This document shows positions 1 through 7,224 of a stretch of 7,995 bases of DNA, in pieces (position 1 is the first letter of the stretch; each line of letters starts with the position of its first letter). The DNA is from Desulfobulbaceae bacterium. Lineage in GTDB: Bacteria; Desulfobacterota; Desulfobulbia; Desulfobulbales; Desulfobulbaceae. The stretch spans positions 1 through 7,995 of the forward strand of contig JALXCX010000080.1 of NCBI GenBank assembly GCA_026990725.1, read 5' to 3'. Below the pieces are notes generated by a model. It was not told the DNA's origin. It saw only the letters and a list, made by a program, of their open reading frames with translations, and did not search any database. The position numbers and the translations under genes are program-made.

Positions 1-719
1 TGACCGAATGGGAGCAGCATTATCCCTCCCAGCTCAGTGGTGGCCAGCAACAGCGGGTGGCCCTGGCTCGTGCCATTGCCATTAAACCCAATGTCCTGTT
101 ACTGGATGAGCCCCTCAGCGCCCTGGACGCAAAAATCAGGGTCCGACTGCGGGCCATAATCAAGCGCCTGCAGCAGGATCTGGGAATTACCATGATCTAT
201 GTGACCCATGACCAGGAAGAGGCCCTGAGCATGGCAGACCGGGTGGTGGTCATGCGGGACGGCCAACTGCGACAGGTTGGCACTCCCTGGGATATTTACA
301 AGAATCCGCAATCAAGTTTTATTGCAGAGTTTGTCGGCACTTCAAATTTTCTTGAAGGACAGAAACAGGGTGACAAGGTGCATTTTGCCTCGTTTGCCTT
401 TACCGTGGATAGGGCAAAAGACGTTGACAGCAGGGATGTTCATCTCTCCATCCGACCCGAAGACATTGAAATAGTTGGCACCACCATAGCTCCCGATGCC
501 TGCCTGCCTGCAAATATTGTCGATGCCCGGGCAGATCTTATCACCTTCCTGGGGCCGGTGGTGAGTATTTGCGTCAATGTGGCAGGGATTGACATGATCG
601 TTGATATTGCCCAGAAAGAGTTTGCCAGAAAACCGGTCAGGGAACGGGAAAACATCCAGCTTTATTTTCCTCCGGAAGCATTTCATATTTACTCTGAACT
701 GTTTAAAAAACTGATTTAA
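1..719 (+). CDS. ABC importer ATP-binding protein, PotA/FbpC/PhnT-like (5' truncated)
   Basis: This is the cytoplasmic ATPase subunit that would power the permease encoded just downstream. The reading frame is open from base 3 to the TAA ending at 719, giving 238 visible residues; the Walker A part and true start lie left of the window. In order, the sequence shows the ABC signature LSGGQQQR (visible residues 11-18), Walker B LLLDEP with the SALDA D-loop, and the H-loop in YVTHDQEEA. A C-terminal TOBE-like regulatory domain follows, including the motif SIRPEDIEIV. A GTG at 57 lies inside the signature helix and is not a start. The TOBE tail and the neighbouring fused permease are typical of the spermidine, ferric iron and 2-aminoethylphosphonate importer family. 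Which of these it serves cannot be told from the ATPase alone. Confidence 0.93.
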   Translation, partial: TEWEQHYPSQLSGGQQQRVALARAIAIKPNVLLLDEPLSALDAKIRVRLRAIIKRLQQDLGITMIYVTHDQEEALSMADRVVVMRDGQLRQVGTPWDIYKNPQSSFIAEFVGTSNFLEGQKQGDKVHFASFAFTVDRAKDVDSRDVHLSIRPEDIEIVGTTIAPDACLPANIVDARADLITFLGPVVSICVNVAGIDMIVDIAQKEFARKPVRERENIQLYFPPEAFHIYSELFKKLI

Positions 720-752
720 CGCCCGGCAAGCCCCCTCTTCAGGAAAAATACA

Positions 753-2465
753 ATGCAAGCAAATAAGCGTCAGAAATCAGCCGTGGAAAATTACACTGTT
801 TCCTCAAGACGGCTGGAATTTGATAAGTTTATCGTCCCCACAGTGACCATCTTTATTCTGGTCATGCTGGGTTTTTTCATGCTGTTCCCCCTGTGGACCA
901 TTTTTAAACTCAGCTTTTTCAAAGAGGGCGAACTGGCCCTGGCCAATTTCACCCTGGCCAATTTTAAGCAGTATTTTACCACCGCCTATACCCTCAGATC
1001 CCTGTGGCACAGTCTCTATATTTCTGCGGCCACAACGGGGATAGTCACCGTGTTGATCTTTTTCTTTGCCTACGCATTGACCCGAACAACGATCAAAAAC
1101 AAATTATTTTTCAGAAACATCATAATGATGCCCCTGGTGGCACCTTCCATTGTTCAGGCCCTGGCCCTTATTTATCTCTTTGGCAGAAACGGCCTGCTGA
1201 CCTCCCATTTTTTCCACACAGACTGGAATATTTACGGGGCCACCGGTATTATTGTTTCCGAAGTGCTGTACTGTCTGCCCCACGCCTTTGTCATTTTGTT
1301 TACCACCCTGTCGGCTGTCGACATCCGGCTGGATGAGGCCGCGGAAAGCCTTGGGGCCTCGCCCTGGAAGGTCTTTACCAGAATCACCCTGCCCTCGGCC
1401 AAATATGGTCTTTTAAGTGCGGCAGCCCTTACCTTTAATCTGACCATCACCGATTTTGGTAATCCGGTGGTCATTGGGGGTAATTACAGTGTTCTGGCAA
1501 CCGAGATTTACGCCCAGGTAACAAACCTGTACCGTTTTGACCTGGGGGCCACCATCAGTATCATTCTGCTGGTGCCTTCTTTGAGTGCGTTCATGCTCAA
1601 TTATTATATCTCACGCAAGAGTTTTTCCATGATCAGCGGGTCGGCCCGGCCGTTTATTCCACCAACCCGGCCCTTGAAGAAACTTCTCTACTCAAGTTAT
1701 TGCTATGTGATAGCCTTTGCGATTCTGGCCATCTTTGCCACTGTTATCCTGGGCTCTTTTGTCAAGACCTGGCCCTATGACTGGTCCCTTACCCTTGAGC
1801 ATTATAAATTTCCCTCCATTGGCGGCTACTCTGCCCTGTGGACCAGTTTCTGGGTGGCTCTGCTGGTGGGTGTGATTGGCTCAATGCTCACCCTGGTGGC
1901 AGCCTATGCCATGGAGACGAGAAAGCCTTTCTTAAAACAGGTGGTCTATTTTTTCTCGGTCATGCCGGCAGCCATTCCCGGTCTTGTCATGGGGCTTGGG
2001 TATATCCTGGCCTTTAATAAACCCTATTACTGGTTTTATGGGACACCCTGGATCGTGGTGATCAATATAGTTATCTGTGACTTTACCCTTGGTATTTTAT
2101 CGAGTGTTACCAATCTGAAAAATATTGATCCCTCCATTGAAGAGGCTTCCATCAGTTTGGGTGGAGACACGGTGAGTACTTTTTTCCGGATTATTTTTCC
2201 CCTTTCCAGGGTTTCATTTATCCAGAATTTCACCTATTTTTTCATGCGCTCCATGACCACTATCAGTGCGGTCATCTTTCTGGTATCTGCCTCAGTGCAT
2301 CTGGCGGCCATTGAAATTATCATGCTGGATAACGACGGCTGGACAGCCAGTGCGAATGCCATGTGTACCTGCATTATCGTGATTGTGTTGTTCATGCTGG
2401 GTATTCTGCACCTGGTGAACAAATGGATAGGTAACACCTCTGGCGAGAAAAAAGCGGCAAATTAA
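753..2465 (+). CDS. Fused ABC transporter permease, FbpB/PhnU2-like
   Basis: This 570-aa inner-membrane protein forms the whole translocation pore for the ATPase encoded 33 bp upstream. It is a tandem fusion of two permease halves with about twelve hydrophobic segments. The first lies near residues 27-50 and others lie near 86-109, 127-144, 165-188, 265-284, 315-336, 362-386, 398-420, 432-450 and 538-556. Each half carries an EAA loop that docks on the ATPase: EAAESLG at 195-201 and EEASISLGG at 463-471. The length and duplication match FbpB-type iron permeases and the PhnU2-type putative 2-aminoethylphosphonate permeases. ATG 753 is preceded by AGGAAA at 741-746. A binding protein is not visible in the window. 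Family assignment is firm; substrate is not. Confidence 0.92.
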   Translation: MQANKRQKSAVENYTVSSRRLEFDKFIVPTVTIFILVMLGFFMLFPLWTIFKLSFFKEGELALANFTLANFKQYFTTAYTLRSLWHSLYISAATTGIVTVLIFFFAYALTRTTIKNKLFFRNIIMMPLVAPSIVQALALIYLFGRNGLLTSHFFHTDWNIYGATGIIVSEVLYCLPHAFVILFTTLSAVDIRLDEAAESLGASPWKVFTRITLPSAKYGLLSAAALTFNLTITDFGNPVVIGGNYSVLATEIYAQVTNLYRFDLGATISIILLVPSLSAFMLNYYISRKSFSMISGSARPFIPPTRPLKKLLYSSYCYVIAFAILAIFATVILGSFVKTWPYDWSLTLEHYKFPSIGGYSALWTSFWVALLVGVIGSMLTLVAAYAMETRKPFLKQVVYFFSVMPAAIPGLVMGLGYILAFNKPYYWFYGTPWIVVINIVICDFTLGILSSVTNLKNIDPSIEEASISLGGDTVSTFFRIIFPLSRVSFIQNFTYFFMRSMTTISAVIFLVSASVHLAAIEIIMLDNDGWTASANAMCTCIIVIVLFMLGILHLVNKWIGNTSGEKKAAN

Positions 2466-2494
2466 CAGAATGTTTTTTAACAGGAGATAACGTT

Positions 2495-3253
2495 ATGGCA
2501 CTGTCCATTCAGGCAGTAACCTTTGACCTCTGGGATACCATCATCATTGATGATTCCGACGAACCCAAACGTGCCGCTCAGGGCCTGCTTTCCAAATACC
2601 AGACCCGACGGCAACTTGTCTGGGAGTTCCTCAACCGGCATGAGCCCATTGACAAGGCCCTGGTCGATGTTTCGTACGCGGCCACTGATGCCGCTTTTCG
2701 CAAGGTCTGGTACGATCAGAACTGCACATGGACAGTGAAAGAGCGTCTGGATATTGTCCTGCAGGGGCTGAAAAGAACACTGCCGGAACAGGAAATGGCA
2801 AAACTGATTCGTCTCCATGAAGAGATGGAACTGGACATTCAGCCAGACATTGTGCCGGGCATTGTCGACGCCATCAAGGAGCTGCATGGCAGGTATAAAC
2901 TCGGGGTTATCTCTGATGCCATTTTCAGCTCCGGACGTGTGCTGCGGCAGTTGCTGGCCGAAAACGGACTTGAAGATTATTTTGATGTCTTTATTTTTTC
3001 CGATGAAATAGGCTGTTCCAAGCCGGACCCCCGTGCCTTTGAGGCCGCAGCCAGGGGCCTGCAGGTGGATGTGAACAGGATTGCCCATGTTGGCGACCGG
3101 GACGCAAAAGATATCAAGGGGCCCCAGGCCCTTGGCGGCAAGGGCATTTATACCACAGTCGTCAATGATCGAGGCAGCGATACAACCAGCGCTGATGCGA
3201 TCTGCCGTGACTATGCACAGCTGGCTGAAATTGTGGATTCCTTTAATAACTGA
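2495..3253 (+). CDS. HAD-superfamily hydrolase (subfamily IA-like)
   Basis: This 252-aa soluble protein has the four HAD motifs. Motif I is FDLWDT with the nucleophile at Asp11, motif II is VIS with Ser140, motif III is SKPDP with Lys176, and motif IV is HVGDRDAKD with Asp201 and Asp206. A helical cap lies between motifs I and II, roughly residues 20-120, as in subfamily I. The position two residues after the nucleophile is Trp13, where phosphatase-type members have Asp. Haloacid dehalogenases and phosphonatase also lack that Asp, so simple phosphatase activity is not assured. An AGGAG at 2482-2486 sits 8 nt before the ATG. The gene lies 29 bp after the permease and 30 bp before the amidotransferase, which implies cotranscription and a possible role in processing the imported solute. 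That role is inference. Confidence 0.88.
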   Translation: MALSIQAVTFDLWDTIIIDDSDEPKRAAQGLLSKYQTRRQLVWEFLNRHEPIDKALVDVSYAATDAAFRKVWYDQNCTWTVKERLDIVLQGLKRTLPEQEMAKLIRLHEEMELDIQPDIVPGIVDAIKELHGRYKLGVISDAIFSSGRVLRQLLAENGLEDYFDVFIFSDEIGCSKPDPRAFEAAARGLQVDVNRIAHVGDRDAKDIKGPQALGGKGIYTTVVNDRGSDTTSADAICRDYAQLAEIVDSFNN

Positions 3254-3273
3254 ACAAATCTTGCGCTATATAT

Positions 3274-3277
3274 GGAG
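3274..3277 (+). promoter_or_regulatory. Shine-Dalgarno site that fixes the amidotransferase start
   Basis: GGAG lies six bases before ATG 3284. It overlaps the codons that follow the alternative ATG at 3272, which itself has no good ribosome binding site. This favours the shorter protein. Confidence 0.6.
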
Positions 3278-3283
3278 ACGCAC

Positions 3284-4147
3284 ATGGCAACGTCATTACA
3301 TTTTCTCATCATCGACGGCTATAACAAGGCCAGCCGGGCAGATTTGAACCGGGCAGGCATGCAGTATGCCTGGAAACTGTACGCTGATTTACTGACCAGA
3401 AATCTTCCCGGGGCAACGTATGATGTCTTGCTGCCAAGTGATGACGGTGTGACTATGCCCGAAGCTGAGGCCCTGGAGCAGTATGCCGGTATCCTCTGGA
3501 CAGGATGTAATCTCTGCATCTACGATGAAACAGATCCCAGTGTAACAAAACAAATCGCCCTGGCCTGGTTGGCCTACGAGGTGGGGGTGCCAAGTTTTGG
3601 CAGTTGTTGGGGGTTGCAGATGTCTGTGGTGGCGGCAGGAGGAAAGGTCGGGCCAAATCCCAGGGGCAAGGAAATGGGCATTGCCAGAAAGATCAGGTTG
3701 ACTCGGCAGGGTATTGAACACCCCATGTTTTCAGGAAAACCACCCGTGTTTGAGGCCTACATCAGCCATGATGATATGGTAACGGATCTTCCCCAGGGGG
3801 CTGAAATCCTTGCCGTCAATGATTTCACACCTGTCCAGGCACTGGCCATTACCCACAAAAAGGGAAGTTTCTGGTCAGTACAGTATCATCCCGAATACAG
3901 CCTCCATGAGATGGCCTGTCTAATTGTTGCCCGGGAAGAAAAATTGATTGCAGGCGGCTTTTTTCAAAACCCGGCAGAGCTGCAGGAGATGGTGGCAAAG
4001 ATGAAAAAACTCTATCAGGAGCCGGACAGAAAAGACTTGCGCTGGCAGCTTGTCATTGATGATGATGTGCTCTCAGACGCCATTAAAGAATGTGAATTTA
4101 ATAACTGGCTCCAGGTCCTGGTGCTGCCCAGGTGTCATCAGATGTGA
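3284..4147 (+). CDS. Class I glutamine amidotransferase-like protein
   Basis: This 287-aa protein has the class I glutamine amidotransferase (GMP synthase-type) fold. Its catalytic triad is visible as GSCWGLQ with nucleophile Cys108, and QYHPEY with His202 and Glu204. Such domains release ammonia from glutamine or hydrolyse gamma-glutamyl amides; no synthetase domain is fused here, so the acceptor is unknown. An ATG at 3272 is also in frame, but I prefer 3284 because a GGAG at 3274-3277 gives it normal spacing and lies inside the longer reading. About 85 residues follow the triad and may be a family-specific helical tail. It is the last gene of the transporter operon. Functions to consider are amidation or deglutamylation of an imported amine, or a role unrelated to transport. 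Confidence 0.88.
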   Translation: MATSLHFLIIDGYNKASRADLNRAGMQYAWKLYADLLTRNLPGATYDVLLPSDDGVTMPEAEALEQYAGILWTGCNLCIYDETDPSVTKQIALAWLAYEVGVPSFGSCWGLQMSVVAAGGKVGPNPRGKEMGIARKIRLTRQGIEHPMFSGKPPVFEAYISHDDMVTDLPQGAEILAVNDFTPVQALAITHKKGSFWSVQYHPEYSLHEMACLIVAREEKLIAGGFFQNPAELQEMVAKMKKLYQEPDRKDLRWQLVIDDDVLSDAIKECEFNNWLQVLVLPRCHQM

Positions 4148-4160
4148 ATGGTGGCAAGAT

Positions 4161-4182
4161 CATAGCTTTTTTTCAAGCTATG
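4161..4182. terminator. Hairpin in convergent intergenic region, possible weak terminator
   Basis: CATAGCTT (4161-4168) and AAGCTATG (4175-4182) form a perfect 8-bp stem around the 6-nt loop TTTTTC. It lies 13 bp after the amidotransferase stop and past the end of the minus-strand cluster, where a bidirectional terminator would be expected. The T run is in the loop and not after the stem, and the stem is A/T-rich. It is therefore a poor match to a classic intrinsic terminator on either strand. Confidence 0.35.
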
Positions 4183-4213
4183 TAATGTCCAGCCTCAGCT
4201 GTCTACTTTTCTC

Positions 4214-4369
4214 CTAAAGTGGAGCGGTAAGCTCTTCCCTGGTCTTGGACTTTTGCTTTTCCAGGAAAAAACGCACCCTGGGGCCGATGTCGTTGGACAG
4301 GCCTTCCGGTTGATGGTTGTATTGAGTTGAGAAGGCGGTCATGGCAGAAATATTTCCTTTAAATGTCAT
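4214..4369 (-). CDS. Unrecognised 51-aa ORF, ATGA-coupled to the ATPase gene
   Basis: I do not recognise this protein. It is a 51-aa reading on the minus strand, ending in TAG at 4214-4216. Its ATG (4367-4369) overlaps the TGA of the large ATPase gene (4366-4368) in an ATGA arrangement typical of translational coupling. A second ATG at 4340-4342 would give 42 aa, with AAAGGA about 12 nt upstream. The protein is hydrophilic with no membrane segment. From about residue 24 it has a mixed, coding-like composition: NDIGPRVRFFLEKQ, then SKTREELTAPL. It could be a genuine small partner of the ATPase or the truncated N-terminus of a longer lost gene. It occupies most of the stretch that otherwise looks empty between the two convergent operons. 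Confidence 0.5.
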   Translation of the reverse strand: MTFKGNISAMTAFSTQYNHQPEGLSNDIGPRVRFFLEKQKSKTREELTAPL

Positions 4370-6990
4370 CCAAGCGCGGCATCAAGCTGTTCTAATGCTG
4401 CCACGATTTCGCTTACTGTATGTCGGTCAAATTCAGCTCGATCTGTCTCTTCATGGGTGCCTTTGTTCAGATACCTCCATTCCCGAGAATTCCCATTTAT
4501 TCCCAGAAGAGTTTCAAGAGGCCTTAATACGTTTTCCTTGTTCCTGTCTGAAAAACCGGCTTCTGAAATTTTTGTTTTAAGTTGTTCTGTCAGATTACGG
4601 AGTTCAATCGGTGCCGTTATAGAACGTAGTTTGATGCTTAGATTGCCGTCTCCGTGTTTGTTCACATATCGCCACACTTTGACTTTTGCGAGAGATTCTA
4701 ATGCTTTCCGAGATTTATCTAACGAATCTCTGATTTCACCTTTTTCAAGGTGGGAGCGAGAAGCGACAATATAGTTCCTCGGTGCACAATGAAAATCCAC
4801 ATGTATATGTGATTTATTGATTTTTGGCAGGAAAGATATCACTTTTGATTGCCTGGCTCTCTCTGGTGAGAGCAGGTTTTGAATATCTTTAAGGAACTCC
4901 TCGCCATGGCAAGCAAGTATTATCTGCGTAGATTCAAAAAAATGGTCTTCAAACAAGGCTCTTCGAATCGATTCACGATGATCGTCATCAATGGCATTAA
5001 CCGGGTCATCGAAAACCAGAAGCGGGCAGTTCTCCTTGATATTTTTCGCTGTCAGTATGGCCAGGCCAATGCAACGGATATGACCTTCGCTCAATATGTG
5101 CAAGGCATCGACAAAATTTTCCGACTCGTTTTTAAAAGAAATCTCCAGCCGCTGGTTTTGGCCAAGCGGTAATCGAACCGCAGCCAGTTGTTCATGTTGA
5201 GCATCAGTGCGGTTAAAAGCGTTGTAAAGTTCCACAACCGTTTCGCCCAGATCGGCAACCAGTTTAGCCGGGAGACTATTTTTATAGTTGTTCAGCCGGA
5301 CCACAAAACCGGCGTAGGCTTTGACGATAACCAGGTTTTGGGTGACAACCGCTTTTTCATCTTCTACATCTGCGATGAGTTGGGCGTTTTCTGTATCAAA
5401 TTTCTCGATGGCCTCCTTGGCTTTTGCCAGTGCCTCGTCTGCCGTTTCCCTGCGTGTCTTTAATTTGACGATCTCCTCGGCAAATCCACGAAGTCGTTTG
5501 AGTTCTTCCTGCTTTTCAGTCTGTTGCCGGGCGAGCAGATCTATTGTTTTGTCTGCTTCCTCAAGTTGCCTGGCCTGTGCCTCCAGATGCTGCCAGGGGG
5601 TAGGGCCATTTTCTATCTGCTGATGCAAAGAACACCACCATTCGTTATCAGCTGCTTTACCCGATGGAATCAGGGATGTTGAGAGCGGATTGTCCTGGGT
5701 GACACGAGCGCAGCAGGTATTTATAATTATCGCAATTTCAGTCAATGACAACCTGATCTTCTCGTGCAACTTATCGACGTCCTCTTGCAACACACCAAGA
5801 TGCCGAAGTTTTTCCAGCTCTTCACCTGCATGGGTGTATGGGTTGACTGCTACCAGAGTCAGTGGGGTTTTGCAGGCCGGGCAGTGTTCCGGGCTGCTGG
5901 TTTTAACCTGAGTCACTGCCTCATAAAGTTGCTTGAAGGATACCTGCTGGCTGGCGACTGTTAATGCCTGTTTTTGGGTATTGAGTTCTGTCAGGTCGGC
6001 TTCTGTTGACTCTTTCAGCGATTGCAGGCCAACCAATGTTATGTTGCTCTTTGTTGCAACCAGTTGTTGCTGTAGCTCTGTATCAAGTTTCTCGATCAGA
6101 CCGGGGTTTTCATCATCCCCGTTCAGTTCGGAGACCATTTGGGCAAAAGTGATACTTTCACGATACCGGCTTGCCAGCTTATTTTCTTCTTCTGCCAGTT
6201 TTTTCAGTTCATCCGGGATGGTCTGTAATTGTTGCTGAGAACCTGCCAATGCCTGACGCTTTTGATTCAATTCCTCGTTTTTTTTGCCTTTGAGGTCGAT
6301 ATATCGTTCGTCAATTTCCTGTGTGAAGTTGCGGACAAATTTGGTGAAGGCCTCAAGGCCGAAAAGGGTGGAGATCAGTTCGGTTTGTCTGGCCGGGGTT
6401 TGGGCGGCAATGCGTGAAAAACTGTCGATGCGGTTCTTTTCTACAAAGCAGAAGCGGTACAAGGCTTCATCGGCGGTAATCGGGACATCCTGCCCCTGAC
6501 TATCCACGCCTGTAAGAACGGGAGCTTTGAAGGTGTTGGTGTGGAGGTTCTTCAGGTAATCGCGCTGATTGCGGAAGCGTTTGCTCTCGGCTTCGGCCAC
6601 GCTGCCCAACAGGCCATATTCCAGAGCCTCGCAGAAACTGGATTTTCCGGTTCCGTTGGGGCCATAAATCAGCACCAAACGACTGTTCAGATCAAAGAGT
6701 TCCTGTTTGGCAAAACCACAAAACGGGCCAACGGATAGGTGTATCAAGCGGGTGGCCGGCGCAGCTTGTTCTGCCGTTTGCTCCAGGGCGTGCTGAATTT
6801 CGGCGCTGATGGTCTTCCAGTTTTCCTGGGCCAGCAATACCATCTTTTTGGCCCGCTGGCCCTGTGCGGTGGAAAGCGTGAGTAATTCTGTCAGATGCTC
6901 CAGTACGAGGTTGGCGATTTTACGCTCCTCAGCGGGAACACCATCATCCTTGATCTTTTGCAAAAATCGGAGATATTCGGCCCGGACCAT
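4366..6990 (-). CDS. SMC/Rad50-like ATPase with zinc hook, candidate RloC-like defence protein
   Basis: This 874-aa protein has a split ABC/SMC ATPase. Walker A is GPNGTGKS (110-117), the signature is LSEGHIR (633-639), Walker B is LLVFDD (657-662), and His695 in ACHGEEF is the likely H-loop. Between the halves lie two charged, coiled-coil-prone stretches (about 228-365 and 385-550) separated by CPAC (370-373), a Rad50-type zinc hook. A helical leader of about 80 residues precedes the ATPase. About 130 residues follow it, with R745-x3-E749 and His779, and further on R839-x6-H846. The gene follows an HsdS fragment by 12 bp. RloC anticodon nucleases are known as hsd-linked zinc-hook ATPases with a C-terminal nuclease, so this is a plausible relative. 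The Walker A surroundings look closer to SbcC/Rad50-type proteins. The ATPase assignment is firm; nuclease activity is inference. Confidence 0.85.
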   Translation of the reverse strand: MVRAEYLRFLQKIKDDGVPAEERKIANLVLEHLTELLTLSTAQGQRAKKMVLLAQENWKTISAEIQHALEQTAEQAAPATRLIHLSVGPFCGFAKQELFDLNSRLVLIYGPNGTGKSSFCEALEYGLLGSVAEAESKRFRNQRDYLKNLHTNTFKAPVLTGVDSQGQDVPITADEALYRFCFVEKNRIDSFSRIAAQTPARQTELISTLFGLEAFTKFVRNFTQEIDERYIDLKGKKNEELNQKRQALAGSQQQLQTIPDELKKLAEEENKLASRYRESITFAQMVSELNGDDENPGLIEKLDTELQQQLVATKSNITLVGLQSLKESTEADLTELNTQKQALTVASQQVSFKQLYEAVTQVKTSSPEHCPACKTPLTLVAVNPYTHAGEELEKLRHLGVLQEDVDKLHEKIRLSLTEIAIIINTCCARVTQDNPLSTSLIPSGKAADNEWWCSLHQQIENGPTPWQHLEAQARQLEEADKTIDLLARQQTEKQEELKRLRGFAEEIVKLKTRRETADEALAKAKEAIEKFDTENAQLIADVEDEKAVVTQNLVIVKAYAGFVVRLNNYKNSLPAKLVADLGETVVELYNAFNRTDAQHEQLAAVRLPLGQNQRLEISFKNESENFVDALHILSEGHIRCIGLAILTAKNIKENCPLLVFDDPVNAIDDDHRESIRRALFEDHFFESTQIILACHGEEFLKDIQNLLSPERARQSKVISFLPKINKSHIHVDFHCAPRNYIVASRSHLEKGEIRDSLDKSRKALESLAKVKVWRYVNKHGDGNLSIKLRSITAPIELRNLTEQLKTKISEAGFSDRNKENVLRPLETLLGINGNSREWRYLNKGTHEETDRAEFDRHTVSEIVAALEQLDAALG

Positions 6991-6999
6991 GCTATTGTT

Positions 7000-7004
7000 C
7001 TCCT
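7000..7004 (-). promoter_or_regulatory. Shine-Dalgarno site of the zinc-hook ATPase
   Basis: On the minus strand AGGAG lies 9 nt before ATG 6990 and supports that start. It overlaps the TAG stop (7003-7005) of the preceding HsdS fragment, so translation of the two is physically linked. Confidence 0.7.
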
Positions 7005-7224
7005 ATTGCACCGTGACCTGGCCGTTCATCAGCATGGGCAGGAGCCAGTTGCGGAGTTGGGGGAGGTGGTGGTTTTCTTGCTGACCAAGAGCAACTTTGT
7101 AAAAGATAGGATTGAAGAGGTTAGCTGCCTTTTCGAGCAAGGTGTTTTCATTTGGTAAAGCAAAATTAAGACTCAGAATGTGATCTATAAATTCAAAGCC
7201 ATAATAGTTATCCATCCATTTCAT
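7003..7224 (-). pseudogene. hsdS: C-terminal fragment of type I restriction specificity subunit HsdS
   Basis: The 73-aa reading ends in QLRNWLLPMLMNGQVTVQ, closely matching the characteristic C-terminus of type I specificity subunits. The preceding helical segment (about residues 22-55, with ALPNENTLLEKA and QQENHHL) fits the last conserved helix of HsdS. Both target-recognition domains, about 400 residues in a normal HsdS, are missing. An in-frame TAA lies two codons before the ATG at 7224, so the reading cannot extend upstream. The first 20 residues are not recognisably HsdS and may be junction sequence. It overlaps the end of the DUF4143 gene by 17 bp, has no clear ribosome binding site, and its stop lies in the Shine-Dalgarno of the next gene. 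It is best read as a relic, though a small translated peptide is not excluded. Confidence 0.75.

Noticed and set aside
937..964. 13-bp direct repeat CCCTGGCCAATTT at 937-949 and 952-964
   Set aside because: It encodes the repeated peptide LANF in a periplasmic loop of the permease and is readily explained by local codon repetition; no mobile or regulatory context.
2495..3253. Naming the HAD gene phnX (phosphonoacetaldehyde hydrolase)
   Set aside because: Motif I is FDLWDT and not the phosphonatase-type DWAGT, and no cap lysine could be assigned. Only the missing second Asp is shared.
4203..4222. Second imperfect stem (CTACTTT with AAAGTGG) as a terminator
   Set aside because: It is only 7 bp with a G-T pair, overlaps the end of the small ORF, and has no following T run.
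4341..7158. Many plus-strand ORFs of 62-105 codons opposite the ATPase gene
   Set aside because: They are antisense shadows of a well-supported 874-codon gene with clear ATPase motifs. Their composition is Ser/Cys-rich or otherwise atypical and none has a recognisable domain.
7003..7224. Treating the 73-aa ORF as an intact small gene
   Set aside because: Its conserved part is only the HsdS C-terminus, it lacks a ribosome binding site, and a stop lies two codons before the start.
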